This document shows positions 37,837 through 51,161 of a stretch of 64,000 nucleotides of DNA, one piece after another. The translations under genes and the position numbers were made by a program. Source of the stretch: Nocardia carnea NBRC 14403 (lineage in GTDB: Bacteria; Actinomycetota; Actinomycetes; Mycobacteriales; Mycobacteriaceae); NCBI RefSeq assembly GCF_000308515.1, contig NZ_BAFV01000027.1:62001-126000 (forward strand), written 5' to 3'. The notes below the pieces were generated by a model that was not told where the DNA came from, did no database searches, and saw only the letters and a list, made by a program, of their open reading frames with translations. Each line of letters opens with the position of its first letter. The stretch's first letter is position 1.

Positions 37837-38819
37837 CCGGCGGCGTGGCTGTCGATCTGCAGACCAGCGCGACCGTCCATGTACTCAACGTGCTGGTCTC
37901 CACCATGGTGCCGAGCGATATCGTCGAATGACCCTCGAGCACTGGACTTCTGGTGTACTTCGCGTACGGACCCGCCCAGGCTTCGCAGCAGCGTCAGAGC
38001 CTGCTCCGAGGCGGAGCCTTCGACGGTGGTGACCACGATCAGGCTCTGTTCCGGCGAACGGGCTATCGCCAGCGTCTGCTGCGTAACAGTGAGGGCACCG
38101 ACCAGTGGATGGTGCAGATCGTAGGACGCCGCATCACACGGGGCGATCCGGTGGTCGGACCACATCGAGACGAACTCGGGGCTCTTCATCGTGAGCTCAC
38201 CGATGAGAGCGGCCAGATCACGATCGTCGGGGTGGCGCCCGACGGCGATCCGCAGATTGCCCACCACCGCCCGGGCCTTACGCCACCAATCCTGATAGAG
38301 CTCGCGGCTGTGCCCGTCCAGGAAGATCATTCGGCTCATGTTCGGCCGGTTCGCGACATCGTCCACGGCGGCCGGATCCACATGCCCGGCCAGCAGCGCG
38401 TGCCCCAGGTGGTTCCAGGCCAGGACGTCGGTGCGCCGGCCCAAGACCAGCGCGGGAACGCCATCGAGGGCACGCATCAGGTCCCGCGTCTCGTCGCTGA
38501 CCCTCACCGGTCGCGGCCGCCGCACCCGCGGCACTCGCCGGGCTGCACCGGCCAACCGTTCCACGTGCTCACGTTCGTGCGCATCGAGCTGGAGTGCACC
38601 GGCAATCGCTGCGAGCACCTCGGGCGACGCGCCGCGAGAGACGCCCTGCTCGAGCCGCGTGTAGTAGGACACGCTGACGCCTGCCAGCTGCGCCACCTCG
38701 TCACGGCGCAACCCCTGTACCCGTCGGCGCGCACCGAAATCTCTCAGGCCGACGTCCTGGGGGCGAATGCGCGCGCGTCGCGCCTGCAGATACTCACCGA
38801 GAGGGCCGGGTCCGTCCAT
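37824..38819 (-). CDS. XRE-family regulator with MLTR/MmyB-type ligand domain
   Basis: A 331-residue regulator: N-terminal helix-turn-helix (LGEYLQARRARI through GLRRDEVAQLAGVSVSYYTR, LEQG) and the C-terminal MLTR ligand-binding (PAS-like) domain with VPALVLGRRTDVLAWNHLGH and HPLVGALTVTQQTLAIARSP. This family commonly represses adjacent dehydrogenase or hydrolase genes and binds fatty-acid-like ligands. The start at 38819 (MDGPGPLGEYL) is family-typical; the longer frame crosses the intergenic region. It is divergent from the metallo-hydrolase gene it probably controls. Confidence 0.88.
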   Translation of the reverse strand: MDGPGPLGEYLQARRARIRPQDVGLRDFGARRRVQGLRRDEVAQLAGVSVSYYTRLEQGVSRGASPEVLAAIAGALQLDAHEREHVERLAGAARRVPRVRRPRPVRVSDETRDLMRALDGVPALVLGRRTDVLAWNHLGHALLAGHVDPAAVDDVANRPNMSRMIFLDGHSRELYQDWWRKARAVVGNLRIAVGRHPDDRDLAALIGELTMKSPEFVSMWSDHRIAPCDAASYDLHHPLVGALTVTQQTLAIARSPEQSLIVVTTVEGSASEQALTLLRSLGGSVREVHQKSSARGSFDDIARHHGGDQHVEYMDGRAGLQIDSHAAGQHT

Positions 38820-38949
38820 CGCTCCAGTATCCGTGCGCTGCCGGAGCGCAGCCACACCCTCGCAGGGGTAGGACAACGCAGGTGTGGTTACCGGCCCTTC
38901 TCGTCGACACCCTCGATGAAGCCACCCATCGACGATCAAGGGGACATTC

Positions 38950-39855
38950 ATGGAACAGATCGAGCTCGGCGACGTCACCGTCACCCGGGTCGAGGAGTAC
39001 TACGGCTCGGTGGAGCTGAGCCCCGGCGACTTCTTCCCCGACAGCACCGAACACGACTGGGAGAGCAACAGAAACTGGCTGGCACCCGACTTCTGGGATC
39101 CCGAGACCAACATGTGCGTCTCGGCGATCCAGACCTGGGTGCTGCGCAGCGAAGGGCGCACCATCCTGGTCGACACAGGCGTCGGCAACCACAAAGAGCG
39201 GCCGTACGCCACGGTATGGAGCAGGCGCGACACCGGATTCCTGGACAATCTGGCCCGCGCCGGCGTCCGGCCCGAAGACGTCGACCTCGTCATCAACACC
39301 CACCTGCATATCGACCATGTCGGCTGGAATACCCGTCTCGAGGGCCGGACCTGGGTGCCGACCTTCCCGAACGCCACCTACCTGATGCCGCAACGCGATT
39401 TCGATTTCTGGAACCCGGCCAACGGTCACGAATCCGTTCTCGGCCGTGGCAACCAGAATGTGTTCGAAGACAGCGTGGCTCCCGTCCACGAGGCCGGACT
39501 GACCCACTTGTGGGACGAGACCTACCAGATCGACACGAACCTGCGCTTGGACCTGACGCCGGGACATACCCCCGGATCCTCGGCATTGACCTTGGCCTCC
39601 GGCAGTGACCGTGCCCTGTTCGTCGGCGACCTCATCCACACGCCACTGCAGATCGTGGCACCACATACCAACACCTGCTTCTGTGAGGATCCCGCGGAAG
39701 CACGCGCCACCAGGCATAAATTGCTGGGCCGCGCCAGCGACGACAACGCGCTCCTGTTTCCCGCCCACCTCGGTGGCCACGGCGCCGCCGAAGTGGTCCG
39801 CAACGGCTCCTCGTTCGCGATCAAGGACTGGGCCGGCTTCTCCCGTATCAACTGA
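38950..39855 (+). CDS. Metallo-beta-lactamase-fold hydrolase
   Basis: 301 residues with the MBL-fold signature THLHIDHVGWN (His118, His120, Asp122, His123), further ligands in LTPGHTPGSSALTL (His) and ALFVGDLIH (Asp), and a final His in LFPAHLGGHGAAE. Such enzymes hydrolyse esters or lactones including quorum signals; the substrate here is unknown. ATG 38950 follows AGGGGAC. It is 30 bases upstream of a carboxylesterase on the same strand and divergent from an XRE regulator, suggesting a small inducible ester-degrading operon. Confidence 0.88.
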   Translation: MEQIELGDVTVTRVEEYYGSVELSPGDFFPDSTEHDWESNRNWLAPDFWDPETNMCVSAIQTWVLRSEGRTILVDTGVGNHKERPYATVWSRRDTGFLDNLARAGVRPEDVDLVINTHLHIDHVGWNTRLEGRTWVPTFPNATYLMPQRDFDFWNPANGHESVLGRGNQNVFEDSVAPVHEAGLTHLWDETYQIDTNLRLDLTPGHTPGSSALTLASGSDRALFVGDLIHTPLQIVAPHTNTCFCEDPAEARATRHKLLGRASDDNALLFPAHLGGHGAAEVVRNGSSFAIKDWAGFSRIN

Positions 39856-39885
39856 TCTGCTGTTCACCCCGTCAGGAGAAAACTC

Positions 39886-41322
39886 TTGTCTCAGAAAAAC
39901 GATCTTGTCGTTCGCACGCCTTCCGGTGCTGTGCAGGGAGTACGCGACATCCACGGCGAGGTCTATCGCGCCATCCCCTACGCCGCCACCCCGACGGGTA
40001 TCGCCCGCTTCGCCCCGCCGGCGCCGCACCCCGGGTGGGCGGGAGTGCGCGACGCAACGAGCCACGGGGCGACGGCACCACAGCCGGTCCGCGACTTCGG
40101 CCCACTCGATATGCGCCCCTACTTCGGGCCCGGCTGGGTGCGCGGCGCAGATTATCTGACAGTCGACGTGCGTACACCGGGGTCGGACAGCGCCGGTAGA
40201 CCGGTGCTGGTTTTCGTCCACGGCGGCGGGTTCGTCACCGGTTCCTCGCAGGCCGCGCTCTACGACGGCCACACCTTCGCCGGCGCGGGAATCGTCGTCG
40301 TCACCGTCAACTATCGCTTGGGTATCCCCGGCTTTCTCGACGTCCACGGGGCACCGCGCAATCGCGGATTGCTCGACGTGCTGGCCGCCCTCAGGTGGGT
40401 TCGCGACGCGATCAGTGCATTCGGTGGCGATCCCGCCAACGTGACGGTAGCCGGCCAGTCTGCCGGCGCCACGTTGGTCGGAGCGCTGCTCGCGACACCG
40501 GAAGCCACCGGGTTGTTCCAGCACGCCGTCATGCAGAGCGGCAGCGGCACAGGAGCTTTCACTCCTGAGCAAGCAGAGCGGGTCACCCGCGCGGCCGCAA
40601 CAGAGCTGGGCGTCGACACCACCACGGACGGCTTTGCCGACATTCCCGACGAACAGTTCGTCGCTGTGCTGCCGGAGCTCACCGGGCTCGATCTGCGCAC
40701 CGCCTCCGCTACTGATCCACTGGTGGGACTCAGCCCGTTCGGTCTCGTCCTGGACGAACAACCCGCCGATGCGCTCGCGCACGGACCAGCGGCCGATATC
40801 GATCTGCTGATAGGTACCAACACGGAGGAAGGCAACCTGTACCTCGTACCCCAAGGCAACTTCGAGAATTCGCAGCCGGCGGATGTGCTGGCAGTCGCCG
40901 GACAGGCGCACAGGGACCCCGAGAATGCCGTGAAAGCGCTGATCGCCCGACGTCCGCAGGCCACCTCCGGCGAACTACGCTCGGCCTTGATCGGTGACGC
41001 ACTCTTCGGTGCCGGCTCCGCCCGCATGGCGCAGGCCCACTCGCGGATTTCGAACCGTGGCACCTACGTCTACAGTTTCGGCTTCCGCTCGGCAGCACTG
41101 CACGGCCGGCTCGGTGCCGCCCACACCGTAGAGCTCCCCTTCGTCTTCGACATCGCCGATGCCGAATGGCTGCACGGGCCGACGGGCCTACTCGGGCCCG
41201 ATCCGGCACCGCACGGCCTGGCCCGGGAAATGCATGAAGCCTGGCTCGCGATGGTACGCAAGGGCTCCCCGGGATGGGCTGCCTACGACAACAGCTCCGA
41301 TACCGTGCAGCACTTCGGATGA
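39886..41322 (+). CDS. Type B carboxylesterase
   Basis: 478 residues of the carboxylesterase/cholinesterase family. Nucleophile elbow VAGQSAGATLVGA (Ser192), oxyanion hole VFVHGGGFVTGS at 110-120, catalytic Glu region GTNTEEGN and His in AAHTVELPFVF. N-terminal VVRTPSGAVQGVRDIHGEVY is family-typical. The TTG start at 39886 has AGGAG upstream. It is second gene after the MBL-fold hydrolase, probably co-transcribed. No signal peptide, so it acts in the cytosol. Confidence 0.9.
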   Translation: MSQKNDLVVRTPSGAVQGVRDIHGEVYRAIPYAATPTGIARFAPPAPHPGWAGVRDATSHGATAPQPVRDFGPLDMRPYFGPGWVRGADYLTVDVRTPGSDSAGRPVLVFVHGGGFVTGSSQAALYDGHTFAGAGIVVVTVNYRLGIPGFLDVHGAPRNRGLLDVLAALRWVRDAISAFGGDPANVTVAGQSAGATLVGALLATPEATGLFQHAVMQSGSGTGAFTPEQAERVTRAAATELGVDTTTDGFADIPDEQFVAVLPELTGLDLRTASATDPLVGLSPFGLVLDEQPADALAHGPAADIDLLIGTNTEEGNLYLVPQGNFENSQPADVLAVAGQAHRDPENAVKALIARRPQATSGELRSALIGDALFGAGSARMAQAHSRISNRGTYVYSFGFRSAALHGRLGAAHTVELPFVFDIADAEWLHGPTGLLGPDPAPHGLAREMHEAWLAMVRKGSPGWAAYDNSSDTVQHFG

Positions 41323-41452
41323 GCCGGATTCTCGATGTCGTGGTTCGCGGAGCGGAATCGTGCGCCGGTGGTTGTTCGGGCGGCCCTGTAGGAAGATCTT
41401 CGAGCCGGAGCGAACGCCGACTCGATCGTCAGTGAGCTGCGCATGGTGGACG

Positions 41453-42253
41453 TCAGTTCCCGGTGAACCCGGGCGTACGCCGCTCCAGCATTGCCGAGAC
41501 GGCCTCGTCGTGGTCGGCCGTGTGGTGGGTGATCGCTTGCATGGCGGCGGACAGTTCGAGCAGGGTTTCCAGGCTCTGGTGCTGTCCCTCGCGGAGCAGG
41601 CGTTTGGTCATGCGCAGAGCGTGCGGCGGATTCACCGCGATATCGGCGGCCAGTCGGTGGGCGGTCTCGAGCAGTCGATCGGGTTCGACGACCTCGTTGA
41701 CCATGCCCCAGTCGAGGGCCGTCGCCGCATCGATCGCCGCGCCGGTGAACGCCAGCTGGCTGGCGCGCGCCATGCCGACGGCACGGGGCAGCAGCCAGGC
41801 GCCGCCGTCGCCGGGGATGAGGCCGAGACGGACGAAGCTTTCGGCGAAGGTCGCGGTGGTCGAGGCGATGCGCATATCGCACATCAGGGCCAGATCGCAG
41901 CCGGCGCCGATGGCGGGTCCGTTCACCGCGGCGATGGTGGGGATTTCACAGTGGTACAGCGCTTTCGGGATGCGCTGGATTCCGTGCCGGTAACCCTGTC
42001 GCAGTTCGGCGGGGGTGCCGCCGAACATTCCGGCCTTATCGCGCATATGCTTCACGTTGCCGCCCGCGCTGAACGCCGTGCCTGCACCGGTGAGGATCGC
42101 GACGCGCAGGGAATGATCCCGGTTGGCCTCGCCCACGGCGGTCTCCAGGGCTTCGATGGTCGCCTCGTCGGAGATCGGATTGCGCTGTTCGGGGTTGTCG
42201 ATGGTCCAGACGACGATATCGCCGGTGCGCTCCACGCGCAGGGGTGCGGTCAC
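41453..42253 (-). CDS. Enoyl-CoA hydratase/isomerase (crotonase) family protein
   Basis: 266 residues. Crotonase fold: VVWTIDNPEQRNPISDEA, oxyanion-hole segments LTGAGTAFSAGGNVKHM and NGPAIGAGCDLALMCDMRIA, then FVRLGLIPGDGGAWLLPRAV, and a C-terminal helix ending LERRTPGFTG. It probably acts on an acyl-CoA in fatty-acid or side-chain degradation. The GTG at 42253 follows GAGGAG; the frame continues upstream into a 13E12-type remnant, so a naive call would fuse the two. The hydratase Glu pair is not clearly both present (GDGG instead of a Glu-rich loop), so isomerase or another crotonase activity is possible. Confidence 0.87.
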   Translation of the reverse strand: MTAPLRVERTGDIVVWTIDNPEQRNPISDEATIEALETAVGEANRDHSLRVAILTGAGTAFSAGGNVKHMRDKAGMFGGTPAELRQGYRHGIQRIPKALYHCEIPTIAAVNGPAIGAGCDLALMCDMRIASTTATFAESFVRLGLIPGDGGAWLLPRAVGMARASQLAFTGAAIDAATALDWGMVNEVVEPDRLLETAHRLAADIAVNPPHALRMTKRLLREGQHQSLETLLELSAAMQAITHHTADHDEAVSAMLERRTPGFTGN

Positions 42254-42418
42254 GGTTGCTCCTCGGGCCACGATGCTGCGGTTGTCTCCGGCAACAATGC
42301 CCGATCGGCCGCGGCGCCGTTCCGCTGCCATGGGTTCGCCGGCCGCCGGCTGCGTGGTAATCGTGTCGTCCGGAAACGGCAATTCCGTCCGGGTCGGCCG
42401 ATGTGCACTCGTGACCGG

Positions 42419-42604
42419 GCGGTTCTCGTGGTGGTGCTTGATCCGCACCGTGAGTGCCGTCAGATTGCGGGCGCGTGCCGCGACCCGGGTGAGCGCCTCG
42501 GCCAGTTCGGCCTCGGCCGCGGCGTCGAGGTCGGCGTCGAGCAGCGCGTCGACGGCGTGTTCCAAGGCGCGAATATGACAACTGAGCGCGCCATTCGAAC
42601 ACAT
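42419..42604 (-). pseudogene. N-terminal remnant of a 13E12-repeat (DUF222) protein
   Basis: About 62 codons starting MCSNGALSCHIRALEHAVDA and continuing LLDADLDAAAEAELAEALTR match the N terminus of the 13E12/DUF222 family, whose full members are about 400-500 residues with a C-terminal HNH nuclease. The rest is gone; the frame runs by chance into the crotonase gene. The SOS box typical of the family overlaps its start codon. 13E12 elements are repeated, mobile-like genes in Mycobacteriales. Confidence 0.7.
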
Positions 42605-42610
42605 GTTCTA
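42595..42610 (-). promoter_or_regulatory. LexA SOS box at the 13E12 remnant
   Basis: TCGAACACATGTTCTA, one mismatch from the palindromic actinobacterial SOS consensus (TCGAAC-4 bases-GTTCGA). It overlaps the remnant's ATG at 42604. Several 13E12 genes in M. tuberculosis are known LexA targets, so family and site agree. It may still fire on DNA damage and read toward the crotonase gene. Confidence 0.75.
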
Positions 42611-42856
42611 ATGGTACCGCATGCTCTGCGGAGGCTCGGCCGCGGCGCTTCGATGGGGACGGTTGCTCGAGGTATGCAACGGGTGGGTGATTCTCATGGT
42701 CGGGTCGGGGTGAGCGCTCTCGAATCCGGCGCCTCCAGGTCCGTCGAGGATCCGGTGCAGCTCGTCCGGTTTCTCTGTGTTGCGGCCGGCGGGGTCGCGC
42801 GCGGTCGTCAGGTGGTGCGCTCATGTGGATGATGGAGGGAACGCCCGAACCCATCG
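42611..42856. other. Gap between the 13E12 remnant and the argC operator
   Basis: 246 bases with no recognisable gene, repeat or strong hairpin. It may hold the upstream part of the argC promoter region. Confidence 0.4.
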
Positions 42857-45160
<2,304 letters not shown>

Positions 45161-45164
<4 letters not shown>

Positions 45165-46075
45165 CCGAAGCGATCCACCAGCTGTCTGCGCTGGACAAAG
45201 CACATATCCTCGCCGGCGCCCTGCCGTGGCTGCAGAAGTTCCGCGATAAGATCGTCGTGGTCAAATACGGCGGTAACGCCATGATCGACGACGACCTCAA
45301 ACGCGCGTTCGCCGGCGATATGGCCTTCCTGCGCACCGTCGGCGTACACCCCGTGGTCGTGCACGGCGGCGGCCCGCAGATCTCGGCCATGCTGAAAAAG
45401 CTGGGGATGGCCGGAGAGTTCCGCGGCGGTTTCCGCGTCACCACACCCGAGGTGATGGAGGTGGTGCGGATGGTGCTGTTCGGTCAGGTCGGGCGGGAAC
45501 TGGTCGGGCTGATCAACGCACACGGACCGTATGCCGTCGGTATCTCCGGTGAGGACGCCCGGCTGTTCACCGCGACCCGCCGCACCGTCGATATCGACGG
45601 CTCGGCCACCGATATCGGCCTGGTCGGCGATGTCACCGATGTCCATCCGGGCGCCGTCCTGGATCTCATCGGCGCCGGCCGGATCCCGGTGGTGTCGACC
45701 ATCGCACCCGACGCCGACGGCGTGGTGCACAACATCAACGCCGATACCGCCGCGGCCGCGCTGGCCGAGGGAATAGGCGCGGAGAAACTGGTCGTCCTCA
45801 CCGATGTCGAGGGCCTCTACACCGACTGGCCCGACCGTTCCTCGCTGACCAGCGTGATCGACACCGACGCGCTCGCCGACCTGCTGCCGTCGCTGGATTC
45901 GGGGATGGTCCCCAAAATGGAGGCGTGCCTGCGCGCGGTGCGCGGCGGCGTCCCGGGCGCGCATGTCATCGATGGCCGCATACCCCATTCGGTACTGCTG
46001 GAACTGTTCACCGGGGAAGGTATAGGCACCATGGTCACACCGGCGGCGGACGAGGAAAACGGAGTCAGAGCATGA
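45161..46075 (+). CDS. argB: Acetylglutamate kinase
   Basis: Phosphorylates N-acetylglutamate, the usual feedback-inhibited step of the cyclic pathway. 304 residues of the amino acid kinase fold. [16 protein letters not shown] (Lys35), [14 protein letters not shown] and [20 protein letters not shown] are diagnostic. An N-terminal helix ([20 protein letters not shown]) is present, as in hexameric arginine-sensitive enzymes. ATG 45161 overlaps argJ by ATGA. Confidence 0.97.
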
Positions 46076-47263
46076 ACACTGCGCAACTGCGGCAACGGTG
46101 GTCGAATGTGATGATGCGTAACTACCCCACCCCCGAGGTCGTGCTGACCCGGGGCAACGGTGCGGTGGTGTACGACGCGGACGGCAACCGCTATGTCGAT
46201 TTCGTCGGCGGGATCGCGGTCAACAGTCTCGGGCACGCGCATCAGGCGATTCTGAGCGCGGTGATGGAGCAGCTCGGGACGCTCGGCCATGTCTCGAATC
46301 TCTACGGCAGCGAACCGGTGATCGAACTCGCCGAAACACTGCTGGCGCATTTCGGCGACGGGGACGGGCGCGCCTTCTTCTGCAATTCCGGTGCGGAAGC
46401 CAACGAGGCCGCGTTCAAACTGGCCCGGCTCACCGGCCGCCGCAAGATCATCGCCTGCGATGAGGCATTCCACGGCCGCACCATGGGTGCACTTGCGCTC
46501 ACCGGCCAGCCGTCGAAGCGCGCACCGTTCGAACCGATGCCGCCCGGTGTGGTGCATGTGCCCTACGGCGATGCGGCGATCCTGGAGCGCGCGGTGGATT
46601 CCGATACCGCCGCGGTATTCCTGGAACCGATGCTGGGGGAGAGCGGTGTGGTCGTCCCGCCGCTGGACTATCTGGTGCGGGCCCGGGAGATCACGGCCCG
46701 GCACGGCGCCCTGCTGATCCTGGACGAAGTGCAGACCGGTATCGGGCGGACCGGGAAGATGTACGCGCACCAGGCATTCGGAATCACCCCCGATGTGATG
46801 ACCCTGGCCAAAGGGCTGGGCGCGGGTCTGCCGATCGGCGCCGTCCTGGCCACCGGGCATGCCGCCGATCTGTTCACCCCCGGAATGCACGGCACCACCT
46901 TCGGTGGTAACCCGATCAGTGCCGCCGCGGCGCTGGCGGTCCTGCGCACCATCGCCGAGGACGGCCTGCTCGACCATGTCGAATCGGTCGGCAAACGGCT
47001 CAGCGACGGTATCGCGGTCCTCGAACATCCGCTGATCGCCGATGTGCGCGGCGCCGGCCTGCTCATCGGTATCGGCCTCACCCAGCCGGTCGCACCGCAG
47101 GTCGAGGCCCGCGCCCGCGCCGCCGGGTATCTGGTGAACCCGGCGAAACCCGATGTCATCCGGCTGGCGCCGCCGCTGGTGCTCACCGAAACCCAGGCCG
47201 ACAATCTGGTGCTGGATCTGCCGGTGATCCTCGACGAGGTACTGGCCGCGACGAAAGGAGCCC

Positions 47264-47271
<8 letters not shown>
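46072..47271 (+). CDS. argD: Acetylornithine aminotransferase
   Basis: PLP enzyme converting N-acetylglutamate semialdehyde to N-acetylornithine; class III aminotransferase, 399 residues. [18 protein letters not shown] binds PLP phosphate, [15 protein letters not shown] holds the PLP-ring Asp, and Lys247 in [14 protein letters not shown] is the Schiff-base lysine. ATG 46072 overlaps the argB stop by ATGA. The stop codon lies inside the long hairpin at 47264-47330. Confidence 0.97.
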
Positions 47272-48804
<1,533 letters not shown>

Positions 48805-48938
48805 GTTTGCGGCAGGAGCGCGGCGGCGCCGGTTCTTCGGTACGGAGGGGCCGGTACCGGCGTCACCTTTCCGGATCACGGCGCATACGTCTTGTCCGGA
48901 AACTGGTTACACGGAATCGAGATGGCCGGGCGAGGCCG

Positions 48939-50441
48939 TTACGGCCAGCGTGGCCGGTTCCGGAGTGCTGTGCGGTAGGCGATCCAACGGCCGGTCGCGC
49001 CGAGACAAGCACCCACCAGGCCGATTGTCGAAGTGACCAGCAGGATTGCTGGTATACCCCATAAGAGGTCTCGCACGAAAATGTACGGGGAGGCCGCGAA
49101 GGTGAGAGCCCCGATTACCGAGCCCAACCCGGAACACGCAATGGTCAGAATTCGCCCGAGGCTTCTGCCCGACAACAGGAGAAGCCAGGCGCTGTTCCAG
49201 AGGAGAACGAGCATCCCACCGATGAGGAGCGCCACGGCCATGTTCGCGACGTCCGGGCTGCCCGCAGCGATGGAACGTGCTGCCGCTACGAGTCCGACCA
49301 AGAACCCGATGGTCCCGAACAGCGCAAAGATCAGTGTGGCAATCGCTGCAGTCATGGCCGTAGCCGCCGATGGTTTCGGTCCGAGCCATTCCGCCGGAGG
49401 GCTCGCCCATGCGGCATGCGGGCCCGGGGCTGCTGCGGCAATCGGTGCGGGCGGGGGCCATGCCGGTTGAACCAGGCTGCCTTTCCGGGGGCCACGCGGG
49501 TTGAACCGGCTGGTGCTCCGGTTTTGGGCGGCAGGGATCGGGTGTCCGTATGGGGAGCTGTTCGCTATGGTCGGTGCCGAGCGGGCCATATCCGCCGCGA
49601 TCTGCCGGCCTTCGAGGGCGGCGCGCACCGCAGCGGTGAATTCACTGCACGTCGCGAAGCGGTCGTCGCGCTGTTTGGCCATGGCCCGTTCCAACACCGC
49701 ATCGATAGTCCCGGGTAAATCCGGGCGTGTGGCGGTGAGCCGGGGCACAGGCTGGGATATATGCCCCATCACCACCTGGCCCGGGTTCGTCGCCAGATAC
49801 GGCGGCCGGCCGCCGAGAATCGCGAACAACGTGCAGGCCAGCGAATACTGATCGGAGCGGTGGTCCACAACCTGCCCGGACAACTGCTCCGGCGATCCGT
49901 AGGACAGGGTCGCGGAGAAGGTTCCGGTCGCCGTGACCTTCGTACTGGTCGGGTCGGTGAGCCGGGCAATTCCGAAATCGGTGAGCACCGCGTGGGGTTC
50001 GCGGAAGGCGTCGGCTTCGGAGATCAGGATATTGGCCGGTTTCACATCGCGGTGCAGGACACCCCGGCTGTGTGCGTAGTCCAGTGCCGAAGCGGTCTCG
50101 CCCAGCAGCCGTACCACCGTGTCCGCCGGATGTGCTCGGGGATCCAAGGAGGCGGCGTCGGTGCCGCGAATGTATTGCATAGCGATCCACAGGCGCCCGT
50201 CGTCGGTACCGCGATCGAGTACACCGACAATGCCGGGATGCTCGAGCTGGGCGATGACATCGGCTTCGCGTTCGAAACGGCGGACGAGTTCAGGGTCGGT
50301 GGAAACTTCGCGGTTCAGCAGCTTCAATGCGACGCTGCGCGGCAATCGTGGATGCCGGGCGAGATACACGGTCCCCATACCGCCTTGGCCCAGTACGCCT
50401 TCGATCTGATATCCGGCGAATGCCGAACCCACCCCCTGCAC
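48939..50441 (-). CDS. Transmembrane Ser/Thr protein kinase
   Basis: 500 residues. Kinase domain about 9-275: P-loop GQGGMGTVYLAR at 18-29, Lys40 in VALKLL, catalytic HRDVKPANIL at 130-139, DFGIAR from 155, and SYGSPEQLSG. A Pro-rich juxtamembrane linker follows, then a C-terminal half with about four hydrophobic segments (TLIFALFGTIGFLVGLVAAA, LLIGGMLVLLWNSAWLLLL and others). There is no extracellular PASTA or sensor domain. The GTG at 50441 has AAGGGAG with 5 bases spacing, better than 50486. It is inserted between argR and argG on the opposite strand. Confidence 0.9.
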   Translation of the reverse strand: MQGVGSAFAGYQIEGVLGQGGMGTVYLARHPRLPRSVALKLLNREVSTDPELVRRFEREADVIAQLEHPGIVGVLDRGTDDGRLWIAMQYIRGTDAASLDPRAHPADTVVRLLGETASALDYAHSRGVLHRDVKPANILISEADAFREPHAVLTDFGIARLTDPTSTKVTATGTFSATLSYGSPEQLSGQVVDHRSDQYSLACTLFAILGGRPPYLATNPGQVVMGHISQPVPRLTATRPDLPGTIDAVLERAMAKQRDDRFATCSEFTAAVRAALEGRQIAADMARSAPTIANSSPYGHPIPAAQNRSTSRFNPRGPRKGSLVQPAWPPPAPIAAAAPGPHAAWASPPAEWLGPKPSAATAMTAAIATLIFALFGTIGFLVGLVAAARSIAAGSPDVANMAVALLIGGMLVLLWNSAWLLLLSGRSLGRILTIACSGLGSVIGALTFAASPYIFVRDLLWGIPAILLVTSTIGLVGACLGATGRWIAYRTALRNRPRWP

Positions 50442-50708
50442 TGCTGCTCCCTTCGTCACTTTTCGAACGCTGTGACGGTACCGCACCCTCGGGTGGGCAG
50501 TCGCTGGGTCGCTGCGGATCTGCGAGGTAGGTAGAAAAGGTGCAGTGCCTGGGCGACGACCGACGCAGGGCGGTCGTCGACGACGCGGCTCGCTGACCGC
50601 TCGGGCCGCGGAGGAGTCAGGCAGCCGCAGAAAGTGCGTATTCTCCTCGGTCCTGGAGTGACGACCCGGCTTCCATTACGTGGATGCCTTTATGGTCGCG
50701 GGCTCGAT
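50442..50708. other. Gap between the kinase gene and the 48-residue peptide gene
   Basis: 267 bases with no gene recognised. It is promoter space for the kinase; I saw no conspicuous repeat or terminator. Confidence 0.35.
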
Positions 50709-50855
50709 TCAGTGGTTGTTCACCAGTTCCTGCAGGAACGGTGTGGCGAGTTCGATGCCCATCACGCCCAGCGCCAGGGCGGCGTTTCCCAGCGTGACGA
50801 CGATGAAGCCGATGGTCTCGTAGTTGTCCTGCGCCCACTGCTGCAATGTCTGCAC
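50709..50855 (-). CDS. 48-residue single-span membrane peptide
   Basis: A short gene with a textbook ribosome site: GGAGGAG, 6 bases, GTG at 50855. The product starts (V/M)QTLQQWAQDNYETIGFIVV, has a hydrophobic span about 15-42 (IGFIVVTLGNAALALGVMGI) with helix-friendly residues, and ends FLQELVNNH. No family is recognised. Acidic N terminus, polar C terminus and one membrane span suggest a small membrane-associated regulator or partner. It lies alone upstream of the kinase and on its strand. Confidence 0.65.
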   Translation of the reverse strand: MQTLQQWAQDNYETIGFIVVTLGNAALALGVMGIELATPFLQELVNNH

Positions 50856-50997
50856 GGTCTTCTCCTCCCTTCGCGATTGCGCTGATGGGATGTGACCAGC
50901 GTCGCACCTCTGCGGTGGGTGGCCAAGGGCTGTTATCGAGTTGGGAGGCGGGGTGTGGTGTGGTTATCGCAGGTAACGGCCCATGCGACCCCCGGTT

Positions 50998-51029
50998 ATG
51001 AATGAGATTGCACCATCGTGCATAATCAT
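50998..51029 (+). promoter_or_regulatory. ArgR operator and promoter of argG
   Basis: 32 bp beginning ATGAATGAGATTGCACC and ending GTGCATAATCAT, differing from the argC copy at two positions only. CATAAT at 51021-51026 is the -10, giving a start point near 51033. Unlike argC, a leader of about 130 bases follows, with small hairpins CCAGCA/TGCTGG and CGCGG/CCGCG. Confidence 0.8.
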
Positions 51030-51161
51030 TTGCAACGGCGGCGCGAGCCGGACCGGCAAAGGGCCAGCATACTGCTGGACAGCGGTCACCGGATCCCGCG
51101 GAAACCGCGCACCCGAGAACGAACAGCAGACCAACGCATACATCCTAGGGAGCACCAGAAC

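Noticed and set aside
51018..51161. 48-residue N-terminal extension of argG
   Set aside because: It begins inside the ArgR operator; the argC operator gives a similar spurious MHNH start because the DNA element is the same.
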